Below are positions 9,300-19,255 of a stretch of 64,000 bases of DNA, piece by piece. The position numbers were made by a program, and so were the translations under genes. The number at the start of each line of letters is the position of its first letter. The stretch's first letter is position 1. The notes beneath the pieces were generated by a model, which saw only the letters and a program-made list of their open reading frames with translations, was not told the origin of the DNA and ran no database searches. Source of the DNA: Hygrocybe punicea (Eukaryota; Basidiomycota; Agaricomycetes; Agaricales; Hygrophoraceae); NCBI GenBank assembly GCA_963556145.1, contig OY744464.1, positions 1,612,001 to 1,676,000 on the forward strand. Direction: 5' to 3'.

Positions 9300-11640
9300 T
9301 TACATATTAGAAACCCATGAACAACAAGAAGGTACCTGAACAAAGTCAACTCCAGTAATTCTTGGTGAAACAAACATTCACATAACAAAATGGTGCGGCA
9401 AGGACACTGGAGGGCACTCAAGCATGCCTTGGGTGCCGTTAACAGGGTCTGGGTGTTCTGGGTGATGCATCCAACAATGGAGGTGTCTTGACTAGCGGAA
9501 GGACTCGAATTCGGGGCTATGGAGGTGAACATGGGGCTGCGTGGGGTCAATCGTGACTATGTAGGGCCATTCATGGTGGCAAGAGGTCGAAGGAGTGGTA
9601 AATGGGTGGTCAGGTGTGGCGGTATGGCATAGGGCAACATTGGGAGACGGAGGCGGATGATGTGGGCGGATACAATGGAACATGTGTGATGTGATATGGA
9701 TTGTGGTTGCATGGGGTCATTTGAGTTGGCAAGAGGTCGGGCGAGTGGGAAATGGGTGGTCGAGGGAAGTGGGTATGGGATAGGGCAATGTTGGGTGATG
9801 GAGACAGATGATGTTGGTGGATTGGGGGTGGAACGTGAGGTTGCGTGATGTAGATCATGGTTGTGTGGGGTCCATCAAGGTTGCAGGAGGCCAGGGGGGG
9901 AGACGGGTGATCGAGGTTGGGGGTTGATGTGGGGTGACATTGAAGACAGGGGCAGATGACGTGGCCAGGGAGATGGATTGGGTGATACAGGTGGCATTTT
10001 CGTGATACTTTCGTGGCGGATCCGGGGATTTGACAAGGGTCTGTCTGGTCGTGGAATGTGTTTGGGCAGCTGGTGGTCACAGTTTCATGGGCATAACCCA
10101 ATGGGGGCTTTGTTTGGGCTCGCAAATGGACTTGAGGGGCGTCGTGGGGTTGGTCGAGGGCATAGGTGGTCAAAGGGGAGTAGACAAGGATGAGGACAGC
10201 TGGGAAGTGGGGGTCGAGAGTGGGAGTCAATGGTGGGTGACGTGGCTGCTTGCGTGGGATGACTAGGAATGGGGGCAGACATGTTTGGGACAGGAGAGGG
10301 TCATCCAGAGGTGCGGGGGCTTGAATGTGTGTGTGGAGTGGTTGTTCATGGTGGTTGTTGGTCCTGGATGGGAAACGTGGTGGTAGGCTGTTTGGTGATG
10401 TGGCGCAGCATTGATGGCTTGAGGGCAGCAAGGATGGCTTGTACAGGCTCACGAGGGACGATGTGGGTGCCAGGAGCTGGTATGAGGTGGTGGGTGGTTC
10501 AACGGATGCGTGAGGGGTCGGGGAGGTCGTATAGGTGGGTGCATGGGGCAGGTTGACATTGCACGGCGTTGAGGACTCGATAATGGTGGGGATGGCTTGT
10601 ACGGACTTGCGAGGGATGCCATGAGGTGCTGGGAGGCTGTACGAAGTGGCGGGTGGTTCAACAAATATGTGAGCAGCCAGGGATGTCGAGTACGTGGGGG
10701 CACGAGGAGGATTGGCATGGCATGATGTTGCAGGCTTGAATACGATGGGGATGGCTTGTACAGGCTCGTGAGGGGCAATGTGGGGTGCTGGGAACTGGAA
10801 CGAGGTGGTGGATGGGTCCAACAAGGATGTGAGTGGGTGCAGATGTTGACTTTGGCTGGGGCACGAAGCGGGGTGACGTGGCAAGCGGTTGGGGCTTCGA
10901 CAATGGGGAAGACAACTCGTAAGAGCTCGCAAATGGCATCATGGGGCTGTAGCATGGTGTTGAGGGCTCGAACGTGGCGAGGCTGCTTGCACGGATTTGT
11001 GAGGGACGCTGACGTGGTTTTGCTGGTAACTTCACAGGCTCAGACGATGGGGGCGTGCAACAGTGCACGTCTGGGGATTATGGCGAGGGCATAGACGTGG
11101 ACAGTTGGCAATTTGGACATGAAACGGGGGCATACGTGCTGGGACTGGTCAAAAACCGAGTTTGCTAGCCACTGACGTGTTCTGGTAGCTGCGTGGGTCC
11201 ATATGCTGGGGACAGGTACGGGCTTGAATCCGGAGACGACGATGAGGCCGTAGATGCAAGCGGCTGACAAAACGGGGACAAAACGGTGGGGGATGGGCTG
11301 GGATGCATGGAAGGATGTGTTTGCTGGGCGTCGGCATGGTTTTTCTGGGGACAACTCGAGTTCAGAAGGTAGGGAGAGTTCCAGGCTAGCCTCTGTGGAT
11401 GATGGCGAGTCCATAGACGAGACGGTGGGCCAAACAAGGGGTCAAACGGGAGCGGATACAGTTGGACACATTGAAAACCACGTTTGAACGCGTTTTTCTG
11501 CACGGAAAGACGAGGATGGGCATACACAGGCTAAACCCGTTGCACGGTAGACCATAGCTACAAAATATCGGCCTGTGAGAGAGCTGGTTGTGCACCAAAA
11601 AATCAGAACTGGGATCAGCTTTTTCTGACCAGCTGAGTTG
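9300..11640 (-). pseudogene. Decayed proline-rich gag-like region of a non-autonomous LTR element
   Basis: The minus strand holds long, broken open frames (9610-10932, 10449-10955, 11165-11527) made of diverged tandem units with the pattern PHIAPHEPVQAI...KPAT. The same pattern, on the plus strand, forms the coding region at 49510-50667 (PHIALHDAIQAA...EPPTPS). The order of features also agrees: a GTATGCCC(A/C)TCCTCG block near 11520 corresponds to 46865, and a Leu/Ala-rich tail near 9400 corresponds to the coiled coil at 50500-50667. I therefore read this as a second, much older copy of that element family. It has frameshifts and no polymerase. Confidence 0.5.
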
Positions 11641-11654
11641 AGGCAACACTAACC

Positions 11655-12412
11655 ATGCCCCCTTCTCGACTTCGCGAGCTCATTGACACTATCCATGCCT
11701 TTGCTCACCCAGGCTCACGACGGTCGCTCCAGGAATTTCAATGCCTCGCAGGCTGGATGAATTGGTCCCTCAACACCTTCCCCCTCCTCCGGCCTGGTCT
11801 CTCCACCCTCTCTATAAGATGCGTGGGAAATCCAAGCCCTTCCAACCCATCTGGATCAGCGTCACCCTCACCCACGAGCTATTGTGGTTTGCTCACAAAG
11901 CCCTCACCCTCCCCGGCATCTTTATCATGTCCTCCACTGACTGGGATTCCTCCTCCGCAGATCTCACCATTTACACTGACGCCTGCCTTTCCGGCCCCGC
12001 TTTTTGGGCCCCCTCCCTGTCTCGTGGCTTCCAATCCCCCGTCCCTGACCCCACCATCAACCGCATTTTTTTCTGGGAAGCCCTCGCTGTCCTCTCCGCA
12101 CTCCATTGGGCCCTCACCTCTCTCTCCCCCCCTCCACACCACATCGCTATTTTCACCGATAACACCAACTCCATCGATCTCTTTTCCTCTCTCCGCACTC
12201 AACCTCTCTACAACCCCCTTCTCCTCACCACTGTCGACCTTCTTACCTGCTCCTGTGCTGAACTTCGTGTTTTCCACGTTCCTGGCCGCCTCAACTCCGT
12301 CGCAGACACCCTCTCCCATTTCCACAATGATCTTGTCTTTTATCTTGTCCCACATATCTCCGTATCCCTCTTTATACCCCCTCGCCTCACGTTGGTGGCC
12401 CCATGCCCATGA
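11655..12412 (+). pseudogene. RNase H region of DIRS/Ngaro-type retrotransposon A (frameshifted, 5'-truncated)
   Basis: The first frame (11655-11810, RPGLSTL) and the second frame (from about 11816, KMRGKSKPFQP) are joined by a frameshift. Together they match the minus-strand copy at 55044-55800. The RNase H core is visible: YTDACLSG (first Asp), EALAVLSAL (Glu), IFTDNTNSIDL (Asp) and VADTLSH (last Asp). The reverse-transcriptase palm that should precede it is missing, so the element is truncated at its 5' end near 11640. The reading frame overlaps the start of the recombinase frame by a few bases, as is usual in this element class. Confidence 0.8.
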
Positions 12413-13395
12413 TTCCACACCCACGTGTGTCCCGGCAACCTTCCCGGCCTGTCTGGACACGTGATCGCCTCGCCCACAAATGTTCCATCGCTTGGGGCAT
12501 GGCCCTCAACCGCTCTTCTCTTTCATCTTACTCCTCTGCTCTTCAGTCCTACCTTTCTTTCTGCTCTGCCCATGCTTTCCCTCCTGATCCCACTCCTGAC
12601 ACTTTATCTTTTTATGTAGTTTACATTTCACATTTCCTCAAACCCAACTCTGTTAAAACCTACCTTTCTGGCATATGCAGCCAACTTGAATCCATATATC
12701 CAGACGTTCGCCAGCACCGCTCCCACCACTTTGTTATACGTGCCCTCCGCAGCTCCACCAAACACTTTTCCACAGGCACCACCCGTAAACGGCCACTCTC
12801 ATGCGGCGACCTCTCCTCTGTTCTCACTCATTACCGTGCCCCCACTTCACATGATGACCTCCTTTTCATTGCCACCCTTTTCACTGGCTTCCACGCCCTC
12901 ATGTGCCTGGGAGAACTTGTCTGGCCTGAAAACCCCTCCCTCCAGTCGTATCGAAAGATTTCCTTCTGCACTTCCATAACCTTCCTGCCTGACGACGCCA
13001 TCTCCTTCTTCCTACCCACCCACAAAGCCGACCCACTCTTCAAAGGCAATCGCATTGTCCTCCACTCCCTCCCGGCCCCTGACAACCTGGCCCTTGCCTT
13101 TTGCACCTACCTCCACTCTTGCAACTCTCTCCACCCTCTCCTCCCCCCCCTCTGGCTACGCTCCAATGGCTCCATCCCCACATGGTCATGGTTCCTTTCT
13201 CGCCTATGCACCCACTTCCCCTGCAACATCGCTGGCCAGTCCATGCGCTGTGGAGGTGCCACCACCCTCGCCCAGGCCGGTGTCCCCCTTGACCACATCC
13301 AAGCCATCAGCCATTGGGCCTCTTCCACCTTCCGAATCTACATCTGTCAACACCCTGTCCTGCTCGCTGCCCAACTCACTCCCTGGCCGCCTTGA
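12403..13395 (+). CDS. Tyrosine recombinase of retrotransposon A (probably inactive)
   Basis: An open frame of 330 codons encodes a phage-integrase-like tyrosine recombinase, the enzyme that inserts circular cDNA of DIRS/Ngaro-type retrotransposons. The N-terminal core-binding part carries SYSSALQSYLSFC and KTYLSGICSQLES. The catalytic half carries FHALMCLGELVWP (about residues 160-175), QSMRCGGATTLAQAG (about 278-292) and the Tyr of FRIYICQHP (about 313). The first catalytic Arg, present as ALTRLGEL in the copy at 54.1-55.0 kb, is Cys here. The second Arg is kept. The GRW motif reads SHW. The frame is intact but catalysis is doubtful. It follows the RNase H region directly, with no methyltransferase domain between, which favours Ngaro over DIRS proper. 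Confidence 0.88.
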   Translation: MPMIPHPRVSRQPSRPVWTRDRLAHKCSIAWGMALNRSSLSSYSSALQSYLSFCSAHAFPPDPTPDTLSFYVVYISHFLKPNSVKTYLSGICSQLESIYPDVRQHRSHHFVIRALRSSTKHFSTGTTRKRPLSCGDLSSVLTHYRAPTSHDDLLFIATLFTGFHALMCLGELVWPENPSLQSYRKISFCTSITFLPDDAISFFLPTHKADPLFKGNRIVLHSLPAPDNLALAFCTYLHSCNSLHPLLPPLWLRSNGSIPTWSWFLSRLCTHFPCNIAGQSMRCGGATTLAQAGVPLDHIQAISHWASSTFRIYICQHPVLLAAQLTPWPP

Positions 13396-13700
13396 TTCCC
13401 CCGCTCTTCTTTCTCACCCCCTTTTTTCCTTCTTTTTTCTCCTTTCACCCCCTTTTTCTTTCTCCCTCATACTCACTCATCTCTTCATCATTTCCACTCA
13501 TCTCCTTTTTCTTCTTTCCTCTCCCTCCCTCCTCTCCCTCTTCATAGCCTCTTAGGCTTCGACTCATTTATGTACTTCTTTCTTTTTCTCTAATACATAT
13601 TTTTTTGGGCCGTGCTGCTGTCATCAGGGCTGGTCGCGCCCCACTACCTTTTTGTCCCTCTCTAAAGACCAAGGCTTTTTGTGAGGGAGGAACGATTAGA
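13396..13700 (+). repeat. 3' non-coding end of retrotransposon A
   Basis: A long pyrimidine-rich stretch (CTTTCTTTTTCTCC type) is followed by CTTCATAGCCT and a GCTGCTGTCATCAGGGC segment that resembles the 3' repeat of copy B (ATAGCCTTTTACGG... GCTGTCTCAGGGCACG on the minus strand at 53909-54046). Only one such unit is present here, so the second half of the split repeat has been lost or replaced by the KDZ element that begins near 13700. Confidence 0.6.
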
Positions 13701-13738
13701 GCCCAATAAGGCTTGTCTCAGGCCTGAGATGAGCCCAC

Positions 13739-14864
13739 TTTTGCTGTGAAAAACCATACCAAACTGATCCAATTCACCATAGCCTTATTTATTCCTCACA
13801 TGCCAATTTCCAACACCCTTTGCCCACACCAACATGCCAGTACCTTGTTTTTCCATTTTGTGCCAACACACTGCAAGGCCATGATTCTTGAACTTTCGCT
13901 ACCTTCTCCTCCTGAGTCTGTGCACCTATCCTACATGACTAGCCAACATCCACAAGGTGTCAGACTTCCTGGCCTTTTGAAGGTAATATTTTCTCACACA
14001 TTCAAGCACCATGAGAAATCCATGGATATTCTGAAGTCTGGGAAGCAGGTGGAGTGGAGAACTATCGGTTCAGAAAAATGCAAGGCTGGTATTCAAGGTA
14101 TACAGCAATACTTCAAGCAATTTTATACAGCTCACTGTTTTGACCCAGGGATGTCCTATGAAGACTGAGAGGCCATTTATCACATGGATATGGATGCTGG
14201 AACAGCAACTGATGACTGGGATGAAGATATTTGCAGCTGACTGCCACCTGGAGATGAAGGTCTTGATATGAGCCATGCTGGCGGCGAATATCTGTATGAA
14301 GAATTTGTGGAAGGCTTGTTGGATCTTGCACGAATGTATGCATATCTGTCTGACTATTCAGGCACCCACTAAAATGCATTCTAGCCATCGTGTCAATGAT
14401 TGAGACTGGAGCAATCGCATAAACATTACAACCGCTAACTGGATTCCACAGCTCAAATTCTTGGTTGACACCTATCTCAACTATTAGCTACATGACAATG
14501 GTGAACAACTTCCTATCCTCCCTATTCATGTTGAACATGACAAAATTCAATTGCTTGATGTCATGATCATTGATACATTCTGTACATCAAGCAAATTGAC
14601 AACAGCTATCCTCTGACTTAATTTGTAGCTTGCTGCCATCACTTCCCTATCCTGTCAACAGACCTGCACCTCAATACGGTATTACTTTGCCATGGCTATA
14701 TTGGCTGTTCCCCACTTCTTCTGACTGTTGCTATATCACTGCAGACACTGACAGCCTTCCATAAAACTCACTGTGTCAGCCCTCACTCAGTATCCAGGGT
14801 CAGGCTCAATTATGTCATTTACATAATGTATGTTGTCCTTTCAGTCCAATGTATATATTAACTG
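13739..14864 (+). mobile_element. 5' region of decayed KDZ element, copy 2 (holds the empty site of hAT B)
   Basis: This stretch is collinear with 2742-5005 minus the hAT insertion there. It leads without a break into KDZ transposase exons from 14865. Its open frames (such as 13746-14168) are shared between the copies, but I recognise no domain. Its site at about 14092-14100 is the uninterrupted target used to define the hAT B boundaries. Confidence 0.7.
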
Positions 14865-16200
14865 ATGGGATGGTTACTGCAGGTGCCATACCACAGGTAC
14901 CTGAGTGATCAAATTTCCACCGCTTATGATATATATTTGGAGATCGTTTACATGGTTGAAAGGCAGCTCAAATCGGCACTGGGACAAGACACACCAAACT
15001 GGCATCTGCTAAACTGCTGTCTGGCCTGTTTCTACCAACTTGCAGATGAGCCAAAGCTCATATTTTCATTCTTGTGTGAAATGGATGCAAATAGTTCACT
15101 TTGTTGGACACAAGCCTTTGTTCGTCTGCAAGAGGACCATCCAGATGGCCAAATAGCTCACTCAGATTACTGGATGGGACCAAAAGAGGTTGACCAGTTT
15201 TGTGATGAGGCCCAATCAGTAATATTTGATATTTTACATGATAATATATATATCCTGATATCTTTTTCAGCAAGGTACAGGCAAAGTGAAAGTGGCAGCT
15301 GAAGATTCAAATGACGATTGGGAAGATTTGCCTCCTTCAGACCCTGTTGCACACTGCATCAAACATTGGCGTGTTGCAGGACCAGAGGAGCAGAAAAAGA
15401 AGTTTGGAATATTTGACAAAATGGGTATATTCATTGTTGCCTGTCACCATGGCCTTGTTCTGCAGATCTGTGTTGTGATTCAAAGTGGAGAACTGTAAGA
15501 TCCCTTTCCTGATTAGTTTCAATATTCAACTGATATGTTATGTGGCAGTTGCAAGTATCCACTCACCATGGTCGACCAGCTGGTTTCAGTTTATGGCCCC
15601 AAGATCAGATGTCGATATGATATTGGCTGTGCATTTGACAAAACACTCCAGGATAGTAGTCTTGGTTCACTTGTATGGAGCCTGCAATTTTGCATGTCGG
15701 TTAATGCTTTTCATGGGCATGCTCATAACCATGGGTGTCAATTAAATTGGCATCCTCTTTATATCAAGGGTATGGGCCGATCAGAAGGTGAAGGGTGAGA
15801 GAGAATCTTTTGGCTTCCAATGCTGTTGCACATGGCACATGACATGCAAGCAAGTTTCATTTCCATAAAGCCATTGAGCAACACTTTGCCTTTTGGGATG
15901 AAGATAAGTACACCAAACTTGGTGGGTACCATACTTCAATAATCATGCAGCCAAAATATGACCAACTTCTTAGGGAAATTTCTGTTTAATCATTATTGTG
16001 CGGCACTGTCAGTCATCCAAACACTGACTCCAGACCTCCAGAAACTATGGGAGGGTCTCAATATTGTAGATGCTGATTTTGAGAGGTACCTTGAGCAAGA
16101 GCAATGATATTTGGAGAGCTTGAAGGAGGAGCCTGCTGAATATCTGCTTCAATTTCATTATGTTGATGCCCTCAATGATCTCGCTCAATGCCAGTAAGTA
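14865..16200 (+). pseudogene. KDZ-family transposase, decayed (lineage distinct from the one at 19-23 kb)
   Basis: KDZ (Kyakuja-Dileera-Zisupton) transposases move DNA elements with a DDE-type domain inside a long intron-containing gene. The conserved blocks appear in order: ACFYQLADEPKLIFSFLCEM with NSSL (about 15030-15100), SDYWMGPKEVDQFCDEAQ (15160-15215), CIKHWRVAGPEEQKK with FDKMGIFIVACHHG (15355-15450), KYPLTMVDQL, YDIGCAFDKT (a core acidic Asp, about 15615), NAFHGHAHNHGCQL and HPLYIKGMG (15700-15775). Typical GT-AG introns separate blocks, for example 15495-15548. In-frame stops follow the EGEG block (15797 and about 15840), so the gene is broken. The downstream EQHFAFWDEDKYTKLG block (about 15880) is still recognisable. 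Confidence 0.88.
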
Positions 16201-17300
16201 CTTATGCACAATCACATGCAACAAGTGATGTCATACTGTTCCCCAGAATGAATTGGGACAATGCCCAAGGGGGGGTTCATTGAGTCTTTGGTGACACTGC
16301 GGTACAAAATTTGCCTGCTGCTATTTGACAAGCGCACCATATGGTTGATTCAATGTATGTAAAGCTTCAAAATTCTGAAACACTTGTTGCAAGTTTGGAG
16401 AGTCAGCCTGATCTCATTGGTGATTGTTGGCAACCATCATCCCCTGAATACCAGGAGGTAAAATGAGAAATCACTCACCAGAAATATCACCAAGCTTTGG
16501 ATGAACTTGAACATCTCGTAATACAGTGACTTTTTGAGCTGACAAAACTCAATATGTCCAGCACTGGTATGGGGTTGATTTCCATGATATTTCATCTTTG
16601 ATTAAATCAGTTTAGGTGACAAAATGTGGCAACACATTTCGAGAGCACTTCAACGGTGCTCTGAAGCCATTCAAAAGGCACTTACTGAATACAACACTGA
16701 AGCTGTCAAAATTTCCTGCCCAGCACTAACCTGGAAAGAAATTGTTGATTATGGCTTTCTAGCTGAATTCAACATTCTTCATTATTCATGAACTGACATC
16801 CACACTGCAGCTTGGGCTCAACCAGCACATCATGAAGCTACAGTCATATACTTACAATTATCTCAAGCTTATTCAGAGATTGCATGTTTGAATGTTGAAA
16901 TTTCATGTCTACGCACAGCTATTCACAATGAAACGATTCACATGGCAAAAACCATAACACACTTGAACATCATTGATCCCCCACTTGCTGAGGAGTTGTG
17001 CAAGCACTGGAGCAAGCAGTCCATGGTCAATTCTGTGAGCATGCACTGTTTGGATCGAATCGAATGATTGGGTGGATTTTCAGGTGTTCCAGGGAGTGTG
17101 GGGGTACAGTGTGGCCTCATCAATGTTGCCTCAGATGTATGCTATGGACCTCAACAAGTTGATCATTTAGTTGAGGATTGGGTGGCCAATCACACTTTCA
17201 CTGTGGATGACAATGAGATTGAACAAGATTTGGCTGGGTTAACAGATTTTGTAGTAGCTATCTCAGATTGAATTCTATTTGTTAACTTCGAATCTCAATG
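16201..17300 (+). pseudogene. C-terminal KDZ region and downstream remnant
   Basis: Broken frames continue with weak similarity to the helical C-terminal part of KDZ proteins. From 17068 a cleaner frame runs to 17271 (VQCGLINVASDVCYG ... LVEDWVANHTFTVDDN). I do not recognise this last part. There is no clear right terminus for the element. Confidence 0.4.
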
Positions 17301-17999
17301 ATGGGCAGAGTTGTTATGATTACAGCTGCATTACCAAATCCAGGTTTCACATCTCGCATTTCCACAACACGACTGAGTTCTCGCCATCCTGCCAAGAGCT
17401 TGACTACTCACTGTAGGGTGTTCATGTTTGCATGCCATGACCATGGACTGCAGGAGTCATTCATCCCATTGTGCTTATCTTCACCATGGTGCATATCAAT
17501 CTGGGACCCAGATCAATTTGCTTCACAAGTCAACTATTTTGAGGAAAAATCTCAACACACTGGCACTGAAAAGGAGTGTGGTCCAAGCTCTTGCAGGACA
17601 CGTTCAGTGACATTTTGGATGCAGTTAGTTGAATTGGTATATCAATTTAATGGTGATTTATTTGCTTTAGATTTCATGCATGGATGCCATTGATGGAGGC
17701 ATAACTTTTCTCTTATGGTGCCCTGGAGGTCTTCCAGCCACACCTGAAGGTATCATTGTTGACACTGTGCTTTCAGCACCTACAACTTCAGGAGCAAATT
17801 CATTGATCCCTACGCCACTCTTTGTTGAATTGTTTGTGTGAGAAATAGGTCTACTGTATCTTCTTCACCTTTGTAACAACTGTCACATTGCCAAGGTTCC
17901 AATTTCTCACCAGGTCACCTCTAGCAACATGCAAGTTAATAACACCCTACAATCTTTCCTGTGCTGTCAGTTCACACCTTGCATCGGATTTTCGACCTG
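17301..17999 (+). pseudogene. Gene remnant at the insertion site of the 20-kb element (left part)
   Basis: Frames such as 17298-17693 are open but lack a known domain. The last segment, 17962-17999, reads FTPCIGFST in the frame that continues on the far side of the large element at 38297 as ERYAARARQFGDFELIWEDL. Counting CTG once (a 3-bp duplication) restores that frame exactly. The protein is not one I recognise. Confidence 0.45.
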
Positions 18000-18990
18000 T
18001 AACATTGGGGGAGCCCATGAGCTAAACCCCCAATCCCAGTGGATGGGCCGAGATGGGCCGAGATATTATCCAGACCTATAGGATTGGATGGGCCGAGATG
18101 AGCCGAGATATTTCTGTCCCTTGGTATTGAATGGGCCCATAAAGTTAGAAATAAAGATTGCCCACTAGAATTGAATGGGCCGAGATGGGGTCAGATATGT
18201 ATTTCCCACTGGCATGGGATGGGCCGAGATGGGGTCCGATATTTATGTCCCATTAGCATTGGATGGGCCGAGATGGGGATGGATATTTATGTCCCACTGG
18301 CATTGGATGGGCCGAGATGGGGTGGGATATTTATTCCCCAATTGCATTGGATGGGCCGAGATGGGTTCAGATATTTGTTCCCCACTGGCATTGGATGGGC
18401 CGAGATGGGGTGGGATATTTATTCCCCAATTGCATTGGATGGGCCGAGATGGGTTCAGATATTTGTTCCCCACTGGCATTGGATGGGCTGAGATGGGGTG
18501 GGATATTTATTCCCCAATTGCATTGGATGGGCCGAGATGGGGTGGGATATTTGTTTCCCACTGGCATTGAATGGGCCGAGATGGGGTGGGATATTTATTC
18601 CCCAATTGCATTGGATGGGCCGAGATGGGGTGGGATATTTGTTTCCCACTGGCATTGGATAAGCTGAGATATTTGTTCCCCACTGGCATTGGATGGGCCG
18701 AGATGGGTGGGATATTTATTTCCCACTGGCATTGGATGGGCCGAGATGGGGTGGGTTATTTATTCCCCAATTGCATTGGATGGGCTGAGATGGGGTGGGA
18801 TATTTGTTTCCCACTGGCATTGGATGGGCCGAGATGGGTTCAGATATTTGTTCCCCACTGGCATTGGATGGGCCGAGATGGGGTGGGATATTTATTCCCC
18901 ACTGGCATTGGATGGGCCAAGAGGGGGTTGGATATTTATTACCCACTGGCATTGGATGGGCCCAGCTGGGTGTGATATTTATTCCCCACT
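18000..18990 (+). repeat. Left terminal inverted repeat with 44-bp tandem array
   Basis: A unique outer segment (18000-18170) is followed by about 19 units of 44 bp, typically TGGATGGGCCGAGATGGGG then TGGGATATTTATTCCCC then ACTGGCAT. Units differ by point changes and occasional losses (for example near 18660). Every unit holds GGGCCGAGATGGG, a good candidate for the transposase-binding site. The right terminus carries the same unit in reverse. Confidence 0.95.
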
Positions 18991-19255
18991 TGTATTTGAT
19001 CCCACTCATCTTCTTATCCAACCTATCTCGGACAAGCGGGCTATTTATGACACACTACGACAACATCGGCAGGATATTAGGTTACCATTTCCATTGGATT
19101 GGCTGACATGGGGGCACCAATCACGTTAGCCCGTCTACCATGTGTTGGATATTTATTGCCCAACAATATCGGATGTGCCTCATTGGACATGATGTTCATA
19201 TGCAATGAGCATTAAATAAAACCAATATTTGACTCCGAAAGAAATTTGCCTGTTA

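Noticed and set aside
9384..9400. ATGGTGCGGCAAGG as a primer-binding site for the LTR-like block at 8051-9278
   Set aside because: It begins with TGG but lies over 100 bp from the TG...CA end, and the same bases fall inside a decayed minus-strand coding region.
11630..11655. GGCAACACTA as the right end of a further hAT-type element
   Set aside because: It resembles the right ends of families A and B, but no TAGTGTTG partner or 8-bp duplication was found to the left.
18170..18990. Regular 44-bp repeats resembling a CRISPR array
   Set aside because: The units are contiguous with no unique spacers, the host is eukaryotic, and the same array occurs inverted at the other end of the element.
18171..19129. 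Repetitive frames (WMGRDGVGYLFP type) within the terminal arrays
   Set aside because: The 44-bp period is not a multiple of three, frames cycle, and the same frames appear on both strands and at both ends; this is satellite DNA, not a gene.
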